A model generated the notes under the pieces. It searched no databases. It saw only the letters and a program-made list of their open reading frames with translations, and was not told the origin of the DNA. From contig NZ_BMXY01000001.1 of assembly GCF_014651995.1 (NCBI RefSeq), positions 1,696,449 to 1,741,615 on the forward strand: 45,167 nucleotides of DNA, written 5' to 3'. Position numbers and translations under genes: made by a program. Source of the DNA: Cognatilysobacter xinjiangensis (lineage in GTDB: Bacteria; Pseudomonadota; Gammaproteobacteria; Xanthomonadales; Xanthomonadaceae). The first letter of the stretch is position 1, and every line of letters starts with the position of its first letter. Shown one piece after another: positions 9,195-17,509 of this stretch.

Positions 9195-9223
9195 AAAAAA
9201 ACCCCGGGCCTGGGCCCGGGGTT
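9195..9223 (-). terminator. Rho-independent terminator, minus strand
   Basis: On the minus strand a 10-bp GC-rich stem (AACCCCGGGC with GCCCGGGGTT, 9200-9223) is followed at once by a run of seven T. No minus-strand gene ends here, so it either closes a small RNA made from 9224-9345 or acts as an attenuator in the leader of the 78-residue gene. Confidence 0.8.
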
Positions 9224-9345
9224 GGAGAGGAAGGCTGCAACCACCTTGCAGCTGACCACGCCGCCACCTTCGCCCAGCGGCCGTGAGATGACCGTGACGG
9301 TCGACGCCCTTCGTCGGAATGTGTGCGCTGCTGCGCATAAAGAGA
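9195..9345 (-). ncRNA. Candidate small RNA or attenuated leader
   Basis: No gene occupies 9019-9535. On the minus strand this segment has, in order, a stem TGCGC/GCGCA near 9325-9337, a stem GACCG/CGGTC (9290-9302), a perfect stem GCTGCAA/TTGCAGC with a 5-base loop (9234-9252), then the U7 terminator. That arrangement is what an independent bacterial small RNA or a transcription-attenuation leader looks like. No promoter is clear, and short open frames in it do not resemble an amino-acid leader peptide. Confidence 0.35.
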
Positions 9346-9367
9346 CGCCCCGGCATGACCGGGGCGT
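9345..9367 (-). terminator. Terminator-like hairpin
   Basis: ACGCCCCGG (9345-9353) pairs perfectly with CCGGGGCGT (9359-9367) around a 5-base loop. On the minus strand it is followed by TCTCTTTAT, a weak T-rich stretch. It would mark the upstream boundary of the candidate small RNA. No gene ends here. 9368-9535 shows nothing else I can support. Confidence 0.45.
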
Positions 9368-9535
9368 GCAAGCGTCGTTGCCGCGGCAGACCTGTGCACG
9401 GGTTGCTGCCGGGGGCCGCTGTCGGTGCCGTAGCTTTGCTTGTCGGCGGCCTTGCGCGCAGGGTGCGCAAGGCATCGTTAACCGCCCATGATCCGTTGCG
9501 CGGCGCCGTCGCGTGCCGCATCGCATCATGTCGCG

Positions 9536-9859
9536 ATGGACCTTCCCGGCACCCGCGCGCTGCTGCATCTCGTCCTCCATGCGATCGTCCCATTGGCCGT
9601 CGCGCTGGCGTGGCCGGGACGTCGATGGGCGGAGACATATGCGTTGCTGCTCGCGGGCTGGCTGATCGACGTCGATCATCTGCTCGCCGATCCCATCTAT
9701 GCGCCGGGCCGTTGCAGCATCGCGTTCCATCCGCTGCACGAGCCGTGGGCCATCGTCGTGTACGTCGCAATGCTGGTGCCCAAGCGTACGCGGGTGTTCG
9801 CCGTGGGCCTGCTGATCCACATCGTGCTCGACGGCATCGACTGCGTGCTGATGCGCTGA
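9536..9859 (+). CDS. DUF6122-family membrane protein
   Basis: A 107-residue protein with three hydrophobic segments and the family pattern: DVDHLLADPIY in the middle, FHPLHEPWA after it, then a final helix ending in DGIDCVLMR. I recognise it as DUF6122, an inner-membrane family with conserved His and Asp residues that look like a metal or active site. Function is unknown. ATG 9536 starts the conserved part and has no Shine-Dalgarno; a weak CATCAT (9524-9529) lies exactly six bases upstream, so a leaderless mRNA is possible. Confidence 0.75.
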   Translation: MDLPGTRALLHLVLHAIVPLAVALAWPGRRWAETYALLLAGWLIDVDHLLADPIYAPGRCSIAFHPLHEPWAIVVYVAMLVPKRTRVFAVGLLIHIVLDGIDCVLMR

Positions 9860-9937
9860 CGGTTACGGCCGGTTTGTCGCTGCCGTGATCCAGCGCTCCC
9901 TAGCCTCGGTCCACACGCCCGCTTCGAAGGACACGAG

Positions 9938-11128
9938 ATGCTCGCCACCACCTACCGGCGCCCGTACAAGGTACGCGCGGAACACGTTGCCGAACCGAAG
10001 ATCGAACACCCCAATGATGCGATCGTGAAGGTCAGCCGCACCTGCATCTGCGGCTCCGACCTGCACCTCTACCACGGCCTCGTGCCGGACACGCGCGTGG
10101 GCACCATCTTCGGCCACGAGTTCTGCGGCATCGTGACGGAAGTCGGCTCGTCGGTGCAGAACCTGCAGGTGGGCGACCACGTCATCGTGCCGTTCAACAT
10201 CGCCTGCGGCAGTTGCTACTTCTGCCAGCGCGAGCTCTACGGCAACTGCCACAACACGAACCCCGAGGCGACAGCGGTCGGCGGCATCTTCGGTTATTCG
10301 CACACCACCGGCGGCTACCACGGTGGCCAGGCGGAGTACGTGCGCGTGCCGTTCGCCGACATCGGCCCGACGAAGATTCCCGAAGGCATGCACATCGAGG
10401 ACGCGGTGCTGCTGACGGACGTGGTCCCCACCGGCTACCAGGCCGCGGAAATGGGCGATATCAAGGAAGGCGACACGGTAGTGGTGTTCGGCGCCGGCCC
10501 GGTCGGCATCCTCGCCGCGCGCAGCGCCTGGCTGATGGGCGCGGGCCGCGTGATTGTCGTAGACCACGTGGAATACCGGCTCGACTTCGTCGCCAAGTGG
10601 GCGCCGGCCGAGGTCATCAATTTCAAGGAAATCGATGACATGGTGCTGCACCTGAAGAAGATCACCGACTGGCTGGGCCCGGACGTCTGCATCGATGCGG
10701 TCGGCGGCGAAGCGGACGGCAGCCTGTGGCAGTCGATCACCGGCGTACGCATGAAGCTGCAGGCCGGCGCCGCGACCGCGGCGATGTGGGCCATCAACTC
10801 GGTGCGCAAGGGCGGGAACATCTCGATCGTCGGCGTTTACGGCCCGACCGTGAATGCCATTCCGCTGGGCAACGCGGTCAACAAGGGCCTGACCATCCGC
10901 GCCAACCAGGCCAGCGTGAAGCGCCACCTGCCGCGCCTCATCGAGCACGTGATGGCCGGCCGCATCAAGCCACGCGAAATCATCACCCACCGCGTCCCGC
11001 TGGAGGACGTGGAAGACGCGTACAACATGTTCTCGGGCAAGAAGGAGGGCTGCATCAAGCCGATCCTGATTCCGCCGGGCATGGCCAATATCGCCGAGGT
11101 GCCCGTCACCTCGCCGCACCTGCATTGA
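9938..11128 (+). CDS. Zinc-dependent alcohol dehydrogenase, formaldehyde-dehydrogenase-like
   Basis: A 396-residue medium-chain dehydrogenase of the glutathione-independent FDH-like group. Catalytic zinc ligands lie in CICGSDLHLYHG and GHEFCG. The structural zinc lobe is CGSCYFCQRELYGNC. The NAD-binding Rossmann motif is VVFGAGPVG (about residue 190). Family members oxidise small alcohols, aldehyde hydrates or threonine-like substrates; the substrate here cannot be fixed. AAGGA lies before ATG 9938. It is followed 11 bases later by a small membrane-anchored protein, very likely co-transcribed. Confidence 0.9.
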   Translation: MLATTYRRPYKVRAEHVAEPKIEHPNDAIVKVSRTCICGSDLHLYHGLVPDTRVGTIFGHEFCGIVTEVGSSVQNLQVGDHVIVPFNIACGSCYFCQRELYGNCHNTNPEATAVGGIFGYSHTTGGYHGGQAEYVRVPFADIGPTKIPEGMHIEDAVLLTDVVPTGYQAAEMGDIKEGDTVVVFGAGPVGILAARSAWLMGAGRVIVVDHVEYRLDFVAKWAPAEVINFKEIDDMVLHLKKITDWLGPDVCIDAVGGEADGSLWQSITGVRMKLQAGAATAAMWAINSVRKGGNISIVGVYGPTVNAIPLGNAVNKGLTIRANQASVKRHLPRLIEHVMAGRIKPREIITHRVPLEDVEDAYNMFSGKKEGCIKPILIPPGMANIAEVPVTSPHLH

Positions 11129-11139
11129 GGAGACGACCC

Positions 11140-11544
11140 ATGAATTTCGACCGTTCGCAGATTCCAGGCTGGGGCGCCGACCTCGATCGCAGAAACCGCC
11201 CCGCCGTGCCGATGGAGCGTATGCCGCCGCGCGAGGACGACGCGCACTGGGACGTGCCCGAGGCGCAGGCGCAGACCGTCGAGGTGCTGCATTCCATCGA
11301 GCGCCCCGGCAATACACCGGTGTTCGGCACCGCGTGCCCGCCGTCGGGGCTGTCGGGCAAAATCCGCCGCGCCGCGTTCCGCCACAGCGAGGGACGCCTG
11401 CGTCACTGGATGATGCTGCTGCTCGCCGACCGCGTGAACGTCATTGAGGGGCTGTTCGACGATGCGCGCCGTTCCAAGAAGGCGCATTCGATCGCGGCCA
11501 TCGGACTCGTCGGCCTGATCGCGGTGATGTGGCTGCGTCGCTGA
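11140..11544 (+). CDS. Conserved hypothetical protein with C-terminal membrane anchor
   Basis: A 134-residue protein. The N-terminal part is polar with many Arg/Pro residues (DLDRRNRPAVPMER) and a recurrent VEVLHSIERPGNTPVFGT core. The end has one hydrophobic helix (SIAAIGLVGLIAVMWL), so it probably sits on the inner membrane with its bulk in the cytoplasm. I recall proteins of this type next to FDH-like alcohol dehydrogenases in other proteobacteria, with no assigned function. TGAGGAGA precedes its start, 11 bases after the dehydrogenase stop. Confidence 0.7.
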   Translation: MNFDRSQIPGWGADLDRRNRPAVPMERMPPREDDAHWDVPEAQAQTVEVLHSIERPGNTPVFGTACPPSGLSGKIRRAAFRHSEGRLRHWMMLLLADRVNVIEGLFDDARRSKKAHSIAAIGLVGLIAVMWLRR

Positions 11545-11570
11545 CGTCGTCCTGCATTTGATCGAATCGA

Positions 11571-11598
11571 CCGAGGGCCGCAGCGATGCGGCCCTCGG
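11571..11598 (+). terminator. Terminator-like hairpin after the dehydrogenase operon
   Basis: CCGAGGGCCGC (11571-11581) pairs perfectly with GCGGCCCTCGG (11588-11598) around six bases. Only a short T pair follows. It sits between convergent genes and can serve both. Confidence 0.6.
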
Positions 11599-11628
11599 TT
11601 CATGTGGCGAGCGGTAGACGTACGGCTT

Positions 11629-11910
11629 TCATGCCTCGCTCGGAAAGCCGCGCCCGCGGCGCAGCCGGATCGGTCCACCCGCGAGCATGACCTCCGACGA
11701 CGGCAACTCGCGCTCGCCCTGCGTCACCGCGATCTCGTCCGATTCGGCCATCGCAGCCGCCACGCGCCTGACCTGCGGCATCGATGCACGCCATTCGGTT
11801 TCGTCGGGCGACAGTGCGCGCGCTACTTCCGACGGGCAGATCGACGCGTCGTCGGCACGTCGTCGCAGCAGGGCCACGACACAGTCGCGGATCGCCGCGT
11901 CGTCGGCCAT
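11629..11910 (-). CDS. DUF3253-domain protein
   Basis: A 93-residue cytoplasmic protein matching the DUF3253 pattern: an N-terminal helical region (IRDCVVALLRRR), then CPSEVARALSP.E..WR..MP.VR..AA.M, and a short basic C-terminus GGPIRLRRGRG. The fold suggests a small winged-helix-like domain; the function is unknown. It starts on the last base of the hutU stop codon, so it is translationally coupled to urocanase, which is an unusual partner. Confidence 0.82.
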   Translation of the reverse strand: MADDAAIRDCVVALLRRRADDASICPSEVARALSPDETEWRASMPQVRRVAAAMAESDEIAVTQGERELPSSEVMLAGGPIRLRRGRGFPSEA

Positions 11911-13580
11911 CAGCTACCGAGCATCGGCAGCTTCAGCCCCTGCTCGCTCGCGCACTGCTGCGCCAGCTCGTAGCCGGCGTCGGCATGGCGCATCACGCCG
12001 GTGCCCGGGTCGTTCCACAGCACGCGTGCGAGGCGGCAGTCGGCTGCTTCGGTGCCGTCGCAGACGATCACCACGCCCGAGTGCTGCGAGTAACCCATCC
12101 CGACGCCCCCGCCGTGGTGCAGCGACACCCACGTCGCGCCACCGGCGACGTTCAGCATGGCGTTGAGCAGCGGCCAGTCGGAGACGGCGTCGCTGCCGTC
12201 CTTCATGGCTTCGGTCTCGCGGTTCGGCGAGGCGACCGAGCCGCTGTCGAGATGGTCGCGGCCGATCACCACCGGCGCCTTCAGCTCGCCGCTGCGCACC
12301 ATCTCGTTGAACGCGAGCGCGAGCTTGTGGCGCTGGCCGAGTCCGACCCAGCAGATGCGCGCCGGCAGACCCTGGAAGGCGATGCGCTCGCGCGCCATGT
12401 CGAGCCAGCGGTGCAGGTGCGGATCGTCGGGGATCAGCTCCTTCACCTTCGCGTCGGTCTTGTAGATGTCTTCCGGATCGCCACTCAGCGCGACCCAGCG
12501 GAACGGGCCGATGCCGCGGCAGAACAGCGGGCGCACGTAGGCCGGCACGAAGCCCGGGAAATCGAAGGCGTCGCTGCAGCCTTCGTCGAAGGCCATCTGG
12601 CGGATGTTGTTGCCGTAGTCGAAGGTCGGGATGCCCTGGCGCTTGAACGCGAGCATGGCCTCGACGTGCGTGCGCATCGACCTCTTCGCCTCGTCGCGCA
12701 CGCGCTCGGGGTCGTTCTTCTGCGCTTCGAGCCACTGTTCGACGGTCCAGCCGATCGGCAGGTAGCCGTGCACCGGATCGTGCGCGCTGGTCTGGTCGGT
12801 GACGGCATCGGGGCGGACGCCGCGCCGCACGAGTTCCGGCAGCACATCGGCCGCATTGCCGAGCAGCGCGATCGACTTGGCCTCGCCGGCCTTGGTGTAC
12901 TTCTCGATGCGCGCGAGCGCGTCGTCGAGGTCGGCCGCCTGCTCGTCGACGTAGCGCGTGCGCAGGCGGAAATCGATGCGCGACTGCTGGCATTCGATGG
13001 TGAGCGAGCAGGCGCCCGCAAGCGTCGCCGCGAGCGGCTGCGCGCCGCCCATGCCGCCGAGGCCCGCCGTGAGCATCCAGCGACCCGTCAGGTCGCCGCC
13101 ATAGGACTGGCGGCCCATCTCGACGAACGTCTCGTACGTGCCCTGCACGATGCCCTGCGAGCCGATGTAGATCCACGAGCCGGCCGTCATCTGGCCGTAC
13201 ATCATCAGGCCCTTCCTATCGAGCTCGTTGAAGTGCTCCCACGTGGCCCAGTGCGGCACGAGGTTGGAGTTGGCGAGCAGCACGCGCGGCGCGTCGGGAT
13301 GCGTCGGGAAGATGCCGACCGGCTTGCCGGACTGGATCAGCAGCGTCTCGTCGTCGCCCAGCTGGCGCAGTGATTTCAGGATCGCGTCGAAGCATTCCCA
13401 GTCGCGTGCGGCGCGGCCGATGCCGCCATAGACCACCAGCTCGGCGGGGTTCTCGGCCACCTCGGGGTCGAGGTTGTTCTGCAGCATGCGGAACGGGGCT
13501 TCGGTCAGCCAGGACCGGCAGCTGAGTTCGGTGCCGCGCGGCGCGCGGACGGTGCGGGTGGGATCGACGCGCGTGGACAT
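11910..13580 (-). CDS. hutU: Urocanate hydratase
   Basis: A 556-residue, full-length urocanase, the second step of histidine degradation (urocanate to 4-imidazolone-5-propionate), cytoplasmic and NAD-dependent as a prosthetic group. Seen: the NAD-binding region [14 protein letters not shown], the catalytic-cysteine segment [19 protein letters not shown], and the C-terminal [20 protein letters not shown] 13580 is chosen because a GGAAG ribosome site precedes it and the extra upstream frame is not conserved in style. It shares a one-base overlap with the DUF3253 gene. hutH is not in the window. Confidence 0.96.
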   Translation of the reverse strand: MSTRVDPTRTVRAPRGTELSCRSWLTEAPFRMLQNNLDPEVAENPAELVVYGGIGRAARDWECFDAILKSLRQLGDDETLLIQSGKPVGIFPTHPDAPRVLLANSNLVPHWATWEHFNELDRKGLMMYGQMTAGSWIYIGSQGIVQGTYETFVEMGRQSYGGDLTGRWMLTAGLGGMGGAQPLAATLAGACSLTIECQQSRIDFRLRTRYVDEQAADLDDALARIEKYTKAGEAKSIALLGNAADVLPELVRRGVRPDAVTDQTSAHDPVHGYLPIGWTVEQWLEAQKNDPERVRDEAKRSMRTHVEAMLAFKRQGIPTFDYGNNIRQMAFDEGCSDAFDFPGFVPAYVRPLFCRGIGPFRWVALSGDPEDIYKTDAKVKELIPDDPHLHRWLDMARERIAFQGLPARICWVGLGQRHKLALAFNEMVRSGELKAPVVIGRDHLDSGSVASPNRETEAMKDGSDAVSDWPLLNAMLNVAGGATWVSLHHGGGVGMGYSQHSGVVIVCDGTEAADCRLARVLWNDPGTGVMRHADAGYELAQQCASEQGLKLPMLGS

Positions 13581-13610
13581 CCAGAGCTTCCGGTGCGTGG
13601 TGACCGCCGG

Positions 13611-13616
13611 ATTATC
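13611..13616 (-). promoter_or_regulatory. -10 element of hutU
   Basis: On the minus strand GATAAT lies about 31 bases before the hutU start, giving a leader of about 24 bases with a ribosome site. No strong -35 is visible. Confidence 0.5.
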
Positions 13617-13633
13617 GCACCGCCCCAAACGAC

Positions 13634-13658
13634 GACGCCCGGCACGGGGCCGGGCGTC
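13634..13658 (-). terminator. Terminator-like hairpin
   Basis: GACGCCCGGC (13634-13643) pairs perfectly with GCCGGGCGTC (13649-13658). On the minus strand the following bases are GTCGTTTGG, a weak T-tract. It lies just after the secreted hypothetical gene at 13680 and before the hutU promoter. Confidence 0.55.
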
Positions 13659-13679
13659 GGGACTGCTTGGCGACGGCGA

Positions 13680-13994
13680 TCAGCGGATCGCGGGGTCAAG
13701 CGTGCGCAGCGCCTGCACGACGTCGATCTGCCCGGTATTGCGCAGGTCGTCGTTCGTGTAGACGCGGCCGGCCTGGTACGAGACGCAGCGACCATCGGCC
13801 TTGGCGCGACGCGAGCGGATCATCGTGCCGGTCTCGCGCAGGCAATGGCGATCGACATCGGCACGCGCGCCGTCTTCCTTCGCCCTGGCGGTATCGGCAG
13901 GCACGGGGTCGGCGGGCCGTGCAGCGGTGCTGCTCTGTGCGAACACCGGAGCGGCCGTGAGCAGCGCCGCGAGGAGCAGGTATCGACGGATCAT
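13680..13994 (-). CDS. Secreted hypothetical protein
   Basis: A 104-residue protein with a clear signal peptide (MIRRYLLLAALLTAAPVFAQ, cleavage after about residue 20). The mature part is hydrophilic, with two cysteines (CLRETGTMIRS and GRCVSYQAGRVYT) that could form a disulphide, and a C-terminus ending in ALRTLDPAIR. I do not recognise a family. Periplasmic. ATG 13994 has AGGAGG nearby, so the long overlapping frame to 14495 is rejected. Confidence 0.7.
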   Translation of the reverse strand: MIRRYLLLAALLTAAPVFAQSSTAARPADPVPADTARAKEDGARADVDRHCLRETGTMIRSRRAKADGRCVSYQAGRVYTNDDLRNTGQIDVVQALRTLDPAIR

Positions 13995-14065
13995 GGCGGT
14001 CACCTCCTGGGAATGCCTGCCACGATACGCCGCGCACGCTGCATAGGCTCGAAACGCACCGTCCG

Positions 14066-14575
14066 TCAGTCGGCCGGGCAGCTCGTCGGGCGCTTGGCGC
14101 GGAAGGCTTCGGCGGCGGCCGCATCCACCGGCCGCGGGGGCGTACCGCCATCGAACAGCACGTGCCAGACGCCGTCGGCGCCGCGGCGCCACACGGACTG
14201 GAAGGTACTCATCTGCAGGCGCGTGCCGTCGGGCCCCTGTATCTCCGTCAGCGCCGGCCCGGTCGACCAGGCGAGGTCGCCGACCGCCGTGGTGCGCGCG
14301 GGATACCACTCCAGCCGGATGCCGTCGCCGCGCACGATGCCGTCCCAGCCCTTCACTATCGCCTCGCGCCCGCGCTGCGGACGCGGCGAGCCCACGCCGA
14401 AGGCCGCGTCGGGCGCGATGTGCTGCGCGAACGCGGCGGCATCGTGCTCGGCCACCGAGCGCGCGAACGAGAGCTCGCGCATGAACACCGCGCACTCGTC
14501 TGCGGACAACGGTTCCGGCGGCGGCGCGGCGGCGGTGGCGGCGAGCAGCGGCACGAGCGCGAGGGCGAACGGCAT
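14066..14575 (-). CDS. NTF2-like / DUF4440-type secreted protein
   Basis: A 169-residue protein. A short signal peptide (about residues 1-17) is followed by an NTF2-fold domain: helices with FMRELSFARSVAEHDAAAFAQHIAPDAAFG, then strands with IVKGWDGIVRG, LEWYPARTTAVGDLAWSTGP and VWRRGADGVWHVLFDGG. This pattern matches SnoaL/DUF4440-like proteins, a pocket-forming fold with varied roles. Function unknown. Same strand as the neighbouring secreted protein at 13680, with a 71-base gap. Confidence 0.75.
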   Translation of the reverse strand: MPFALALVPLLAATAAAPPPEPLSADECAVFMRELSFARSVAEHDAAAFAQHIAPDAAFGVGSPRPQRGREAIVKGWDGIVRGDGIRLEWYPARTTAVGDLAWSTGPALTEIQGPDGTRLQMSTFQSVWRRGADGVWHVLFDGGTPPRPVDAAAAEAFRAKRPTSCPAD

Positions 14576-14659
14576 TGCGACACTCCGGTGATCGATTCCG
14601 AGATAGTGATGCGCGCGCCTGTCATGGGCGAGCGGCTAAAGTCACCGTTGCTTTCGACC

Positions 14660-14671
14660 TAGTTTCCGTAC
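14660..14671 (+). promoter_or_regulatory. TAGTTT -10 element placed for a leaderless transcript
   Basis: TAGTTT at 14660-14665 is followed by six bases and then the GTG start at 14672, the same spacing as at 2278 and 26830. No ribosome-binding site is present. Confidence 0.4.
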
Positions 14672-15898
14672 GTGATCCGACCGCTCATTGCCGCAGTCCT
14701 CGCCGTCACCCTCGCCGCCTGCGCCAGCACCCCCAAGCCCTCCGATACGCCGCCCGCCGTCGTGTTGATCTCGATCGACGGCTTCCGCGCCGCCGACCTC
14801 GGCCGCGGCCTCACGCCCCACCTCGATGCCCTCGCCCGCGACGGCGTGCGTGCCGAGTACATGCGGCCTTCCTACCCGAGCCTGACCTTCCCGAACCACT
14901 ACACGCTGGTGACCGGGCTGCGGCCGGATCGGCACGGGCTGGTGCACAACACCATGAGGGACGAGACGCTCGGTCGTTTCGCGTTGGCGCGCACCGAAGC
15001 CGTCGACGACGCGCGCTGGTGGGGCGGCGAACCCATCTGGGCGACCGCGGAGAACGCCGGCATCCGCAGCGCCACCATGTTCTGGCCGGGCAGCTCGGCC
15101 GCGATCGGCGGCGTGCGGCCGTCGGAATGGCGCGCCTACGACGAGACGTTCTCGGGCGAAGCACGCGTGGACACGGTGCTCGGCTGGCTGGAGCGCCCGG
15201 CAGCGACGCGCCCGCGCCTGGTCACGCTGTATTTCGAGGACGTGGACCACGCCGAACACGACCATGGCCCGGGCTCGCCCGAAGCCGAGGCGGCGATCAG
15301 GACCGTGGACGGCTACATCGGCCGCCTGCGCACAGGGCTCGCGACGCGCGGGCTCGACGCGCAGGTCGACGTCGTCGTGGTCTCCGACCACGGCATGGCG
15401 CCGGTACCGCCCGCGCACGTCGTGGCGGTGGAGGACATGGCGCCGCCGGAGATCGCCGCGAACGTCACCACCGGGCAGTCCGTGGGCTTCCGGCCGCAGC
15501 CGGGCCGCGAGGACGAAACGCGCCGCCGCCTGCTCGGCCGCCACGACCACTACGAATGCTGGACGCGCGAATCGCTGCCGCCGCGCTGGCACTACGGCGC
15601 GCACGCGCGCGTGCCGCCGATCGTCTGCCAGATGGACGAGGGTTGGGACGCAGTGCCGCGCGCGCGTGTCGCCGCGCGCCTTGCCGGCAGCACGCGCGGC
15701 TCCCACGGCTACGACCCGGCACTGCCGTCGATGCGTGCGCTGTTCGTCGCGGACGGCCCGTCGTTCCGCGACGGCGCCGTGGTGCCGGCCTTCGACAACG
15801 TCGACGTGTATCCGGTGCTCGCGCGGCTGCTCGGCGTCACGCCGCGGCCCAACGACGGCGATCCCGCGACCGGCGCCGCGATGCTTCGCCAGCCGTGA
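14672..15898 (+). CDS. Ectonucleotide pyrophosphatase/phosphodiesterase (alkaline phosphatase superfamily) lipoprotein
   Basis: A 408-residue lipoprotein with a lipobox LAAC (Cys17). It is a nucleotide pyrophosphatase/phosphodiesterase. First metal ligand Asp36 is in SIDGFRA. The nucleophile Thr72 is in YPSLTFPNHYTLVTG. Further metal ligands lie in DVDHAEHDHGP and VVSDHGM, and a late His is in GSHGYDP. Such enzymes hydrolyse nucleotide or phospho-diesters outside the cytoplasm; the substrate is unknown. The start is GTG without Shine-Dalgarno. Its stop overlaps the next gene's ATG by one base. Confidence 0.9.
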   Translation: MIRPLIAAVLAVTLAACASTPKPSDTPPAVVLISIDGFRAADLGRGLTPHLDALARDGVRAEYMRPSYPSLTFPNHYTLVTGLRPDRHGLVHNTMRDETLGRFALARTEAVDDARWWGGEPIWATAENAGIRSATMFWPGSSAAIGGVRPSEWRAYDETFSGEARVDTVLGWLERPAATRPRLVTLYFEDVDHAEHDHGPGSPEAEAAIRTVDGYIGRLRTGLATRGLDAQVDVVVVSDHGMAPVPPAHVVAVEDMAPPEIAANVTTGQSVGFRPQPGREDETRRRLLGRHDHYECWTRESLPPRWHYGAHARVPPIVCQMDEGWDAVPRARVAARLAGSTRGSHGYDPALPSMRALFVADGPSFRDGAVVPAFDNVDVYPVLARLLGVTPRPNDGDPATGAAMLRQP

Positions 15899-16218
15899 TG
15901 CCGCGTCGCCCGTCGTTCGGTATTGCAATCGTGGGCCTGGGCCTGGCGGTCGCCAGCCTTGTCCATGCATCGCCCAACTCCGCGTTGCCGATGACGGTGA
16001 CGGACGCCGGGACCGCGATCGGACGCCTGCAGGACGCGCTGCTGCGCCGCGACAGCGACGCGCTCGACTGCCTCGCCGTATTGCGCGAGGACGACGCGGG
16101 CGACGGCTGGTTGTTCGCGCTGCACGAGGTCCACGACGCGCGCTGCGGTGGCGATCCCGACACCTCGACGGTGCGCGCCCGCTACCGCGTTTCGGCCGCT
16201 GGCGAGGTCTCCGTGTAA
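15898..16218 (+). CDS. Secreted hypothetical protein coupled to the phosphodiesterase
   Basis: A 106-residue protein with a signal peptide (FGIAIVGLGLAVASLVHA, cleavage near residue 24). The mature part has two cysteines (LDCLAVL and ARCGGDPDTS) and many acidic residues. I do not recognise a family. Its ATG overlaps the phosphodiesterase stop (GTGATG), so the two are translationally coupled and probably both act in the periplasm. It is convergent with hutF. Confidence 0.65.
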   Translation: MPRRPSFGIAIVGLGLAVASLVHASPNSALPMTVTDAGTAIGRLQDALLRRDSDALDCLAVLREDDAGDGWLFALHEVHDARCGGDPDTSTVRARYRVSAAGEVSV

Positions 16219-16273
16219 GACGCCGTCGAGGACGCGTACACCGCCCTGCCGTGAGCGGATGCCGGCGTGGCCG

Positions 16274-17509
16274 TCAGCCGGCCAACAGCCTGCGCATCGC
16301 CGCGGCGTAACGCGCGGCGATGGCCTCGCGTGCGACATGGACGCCGTCGCGCACCACGCCGCGGCCGGCGACGTCGACCTCGCGCACGACCGGGCGATTT
16401 CCCGAGAACAGCCAGCGATCGACGATATCGTCCTGCGTGGCGCCGGCCAGCACCGGCGCCTGCGCGTCGAGTACCACGCGGTCGTCCCGCGTCGCCTGCG
16501 CGGACGCATCGGCGGCGCTGTCCAGCACCTGCGACAGCAGCGACTCGCCGACGCTGGTCGACGCGCCGACGGCGACGTTGCGTCGCCGCGTGACCAGCCG
16601 CTGCCCGTACTCGAGCCAGCGCAGTTCCTCCACCGGCGACATCGACACGTGCGAGTCCGAGCCGATGCCGAAGCGACCGCCCGTGTCCATGAACGCGCGC
16701 AGCGGAAACAGGCCGTCTCCGAGATTGGCCTCGGTGGTCGTGCAGATCGCAACGGTGGCGCGCGAGGCCGCGATGCCGGCGATTTCCGACGCATCCAGGT
16801 GCGTGGCATGCACCAGTGTCCAGCGCCGGTCGACGGGCGCGTGGTCCAGCAGCCATTGCACGGGGCGTGCGCCGCGCAGGTCGACGCACTCGTCCACCTC
16901 GGCGATCTGCTCGGCGATGTGGATGTGGATGCGCGAATCGCCCGGCAGCGCGGCCAGCACGTCGCGCATCGCGTCTTCGGGCACCGCGCGCAGGCTGTGC
17001 AGCGCGCAACCGATGCGGAGCGTGTCGTCCTGCTGCGCGCGCAGCGTGTCCAGCAGTTGCAGATAAGCGCCGACGTCGTGCCCGAAGCGGCGCTGCCGCT
17101 CGGCGAGCGCGCGACCGTCGAAGCCGCCGGTCATGTACAGCACCGGCAGCAGCGTAAGGCGGATGCCGGTCTCGCGCGCGGCGTCGATCAGCGCGCGCGA
17201 CATCGCGGCCGCGTCCTCGTACGGGCGGCCGTCGGGCGCGTGGTGCAGGTAGTGGAACTCGCAGACCGCCGTGTAGCCGGCTTCGAGCATCTCGACGTAG
17301 AGCTGCGCGGCGACGTCGCGCAGCAGCTCGGGGTCGAAGCGCGCGGCCATGCGGTACATGGTTTCGCGCCAGGTCCAGAAGCTGTCGGCCGGATCGGTCT
17401 GGCGCTCGGCCAGCCCCGCCATCGCGCGCTGGAAGGCATGCGAATGCAGGTTGGCGATGCCGGGAAGCTCCCAGCCGCGCGCGGTGCGTTGGACGATGGG
17501 CTCGGACAT
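16274..17509 (-). CDS. hutF: Formimidoylglutamate deiminase
   Basis: A 411-residue amidohydrolase that converts N-formimino-L-glutamate to N-formyl-glutamate, the fourth step of the five-step histidine pathway. Seen: NLHSHAFQRAMAGLAE with metal ligands His22 and His24, HIHIAEQ..EVDECVD, LVHATHLD, and GIGSDSHVSMSPVEELRWLEYGQRL with the catalytic Asp. Family members are usually about 450 residues. This one begins almost at the HxH strand and lacks the first 35-40 residues that help build the β-sandwich. An in-frame TAG nine codons upstream (17534-17536) rules out a longer start. Confidence 0.93.
   Translation of the reverse strand: MSEPIVQRTARGWELPGIANLHSHAFQRAMAGLAERQTDPADSFWTWRETMYRMAARFDPELLRDVAAQLYVEMLEAGYTAVCEFHYLHHAPDGRPYEDAAAMSRALIDAARETGIRLTLLPVLYMTGGFDGRALAERQRRFGHDVGAYLQLLDTLRAQQDDTLRIGCALHSLRAVPEDAMRDVLAALPGDSRIHIHIAEQIAEVDECVDLRGARPVQWLLDHAPVDRRWTLVHATHLDASEIAGIAASRATVAICTTTEANLGDGLFPLRAFMDTGGRFGIGSDSHVSMSPVEELRWLEYGQRLVTRRRNVAVGASTSVGESLLSQVLDSAADASAQATRDDRVVLDAQAPVLAGATQDDIVDRWLFSGNRPVVREVDVAGRGVVRDGVHVAREAIAARYAAAMRRLLAG

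Noticed and set aside
9172-9399. Leader peptide for attenuation upstream of the 9195 terminator
   Set aside because: The short minus-strand frames there show no run of a single regulatory amino acid, and no amino-acid biosynthesis gene follows.
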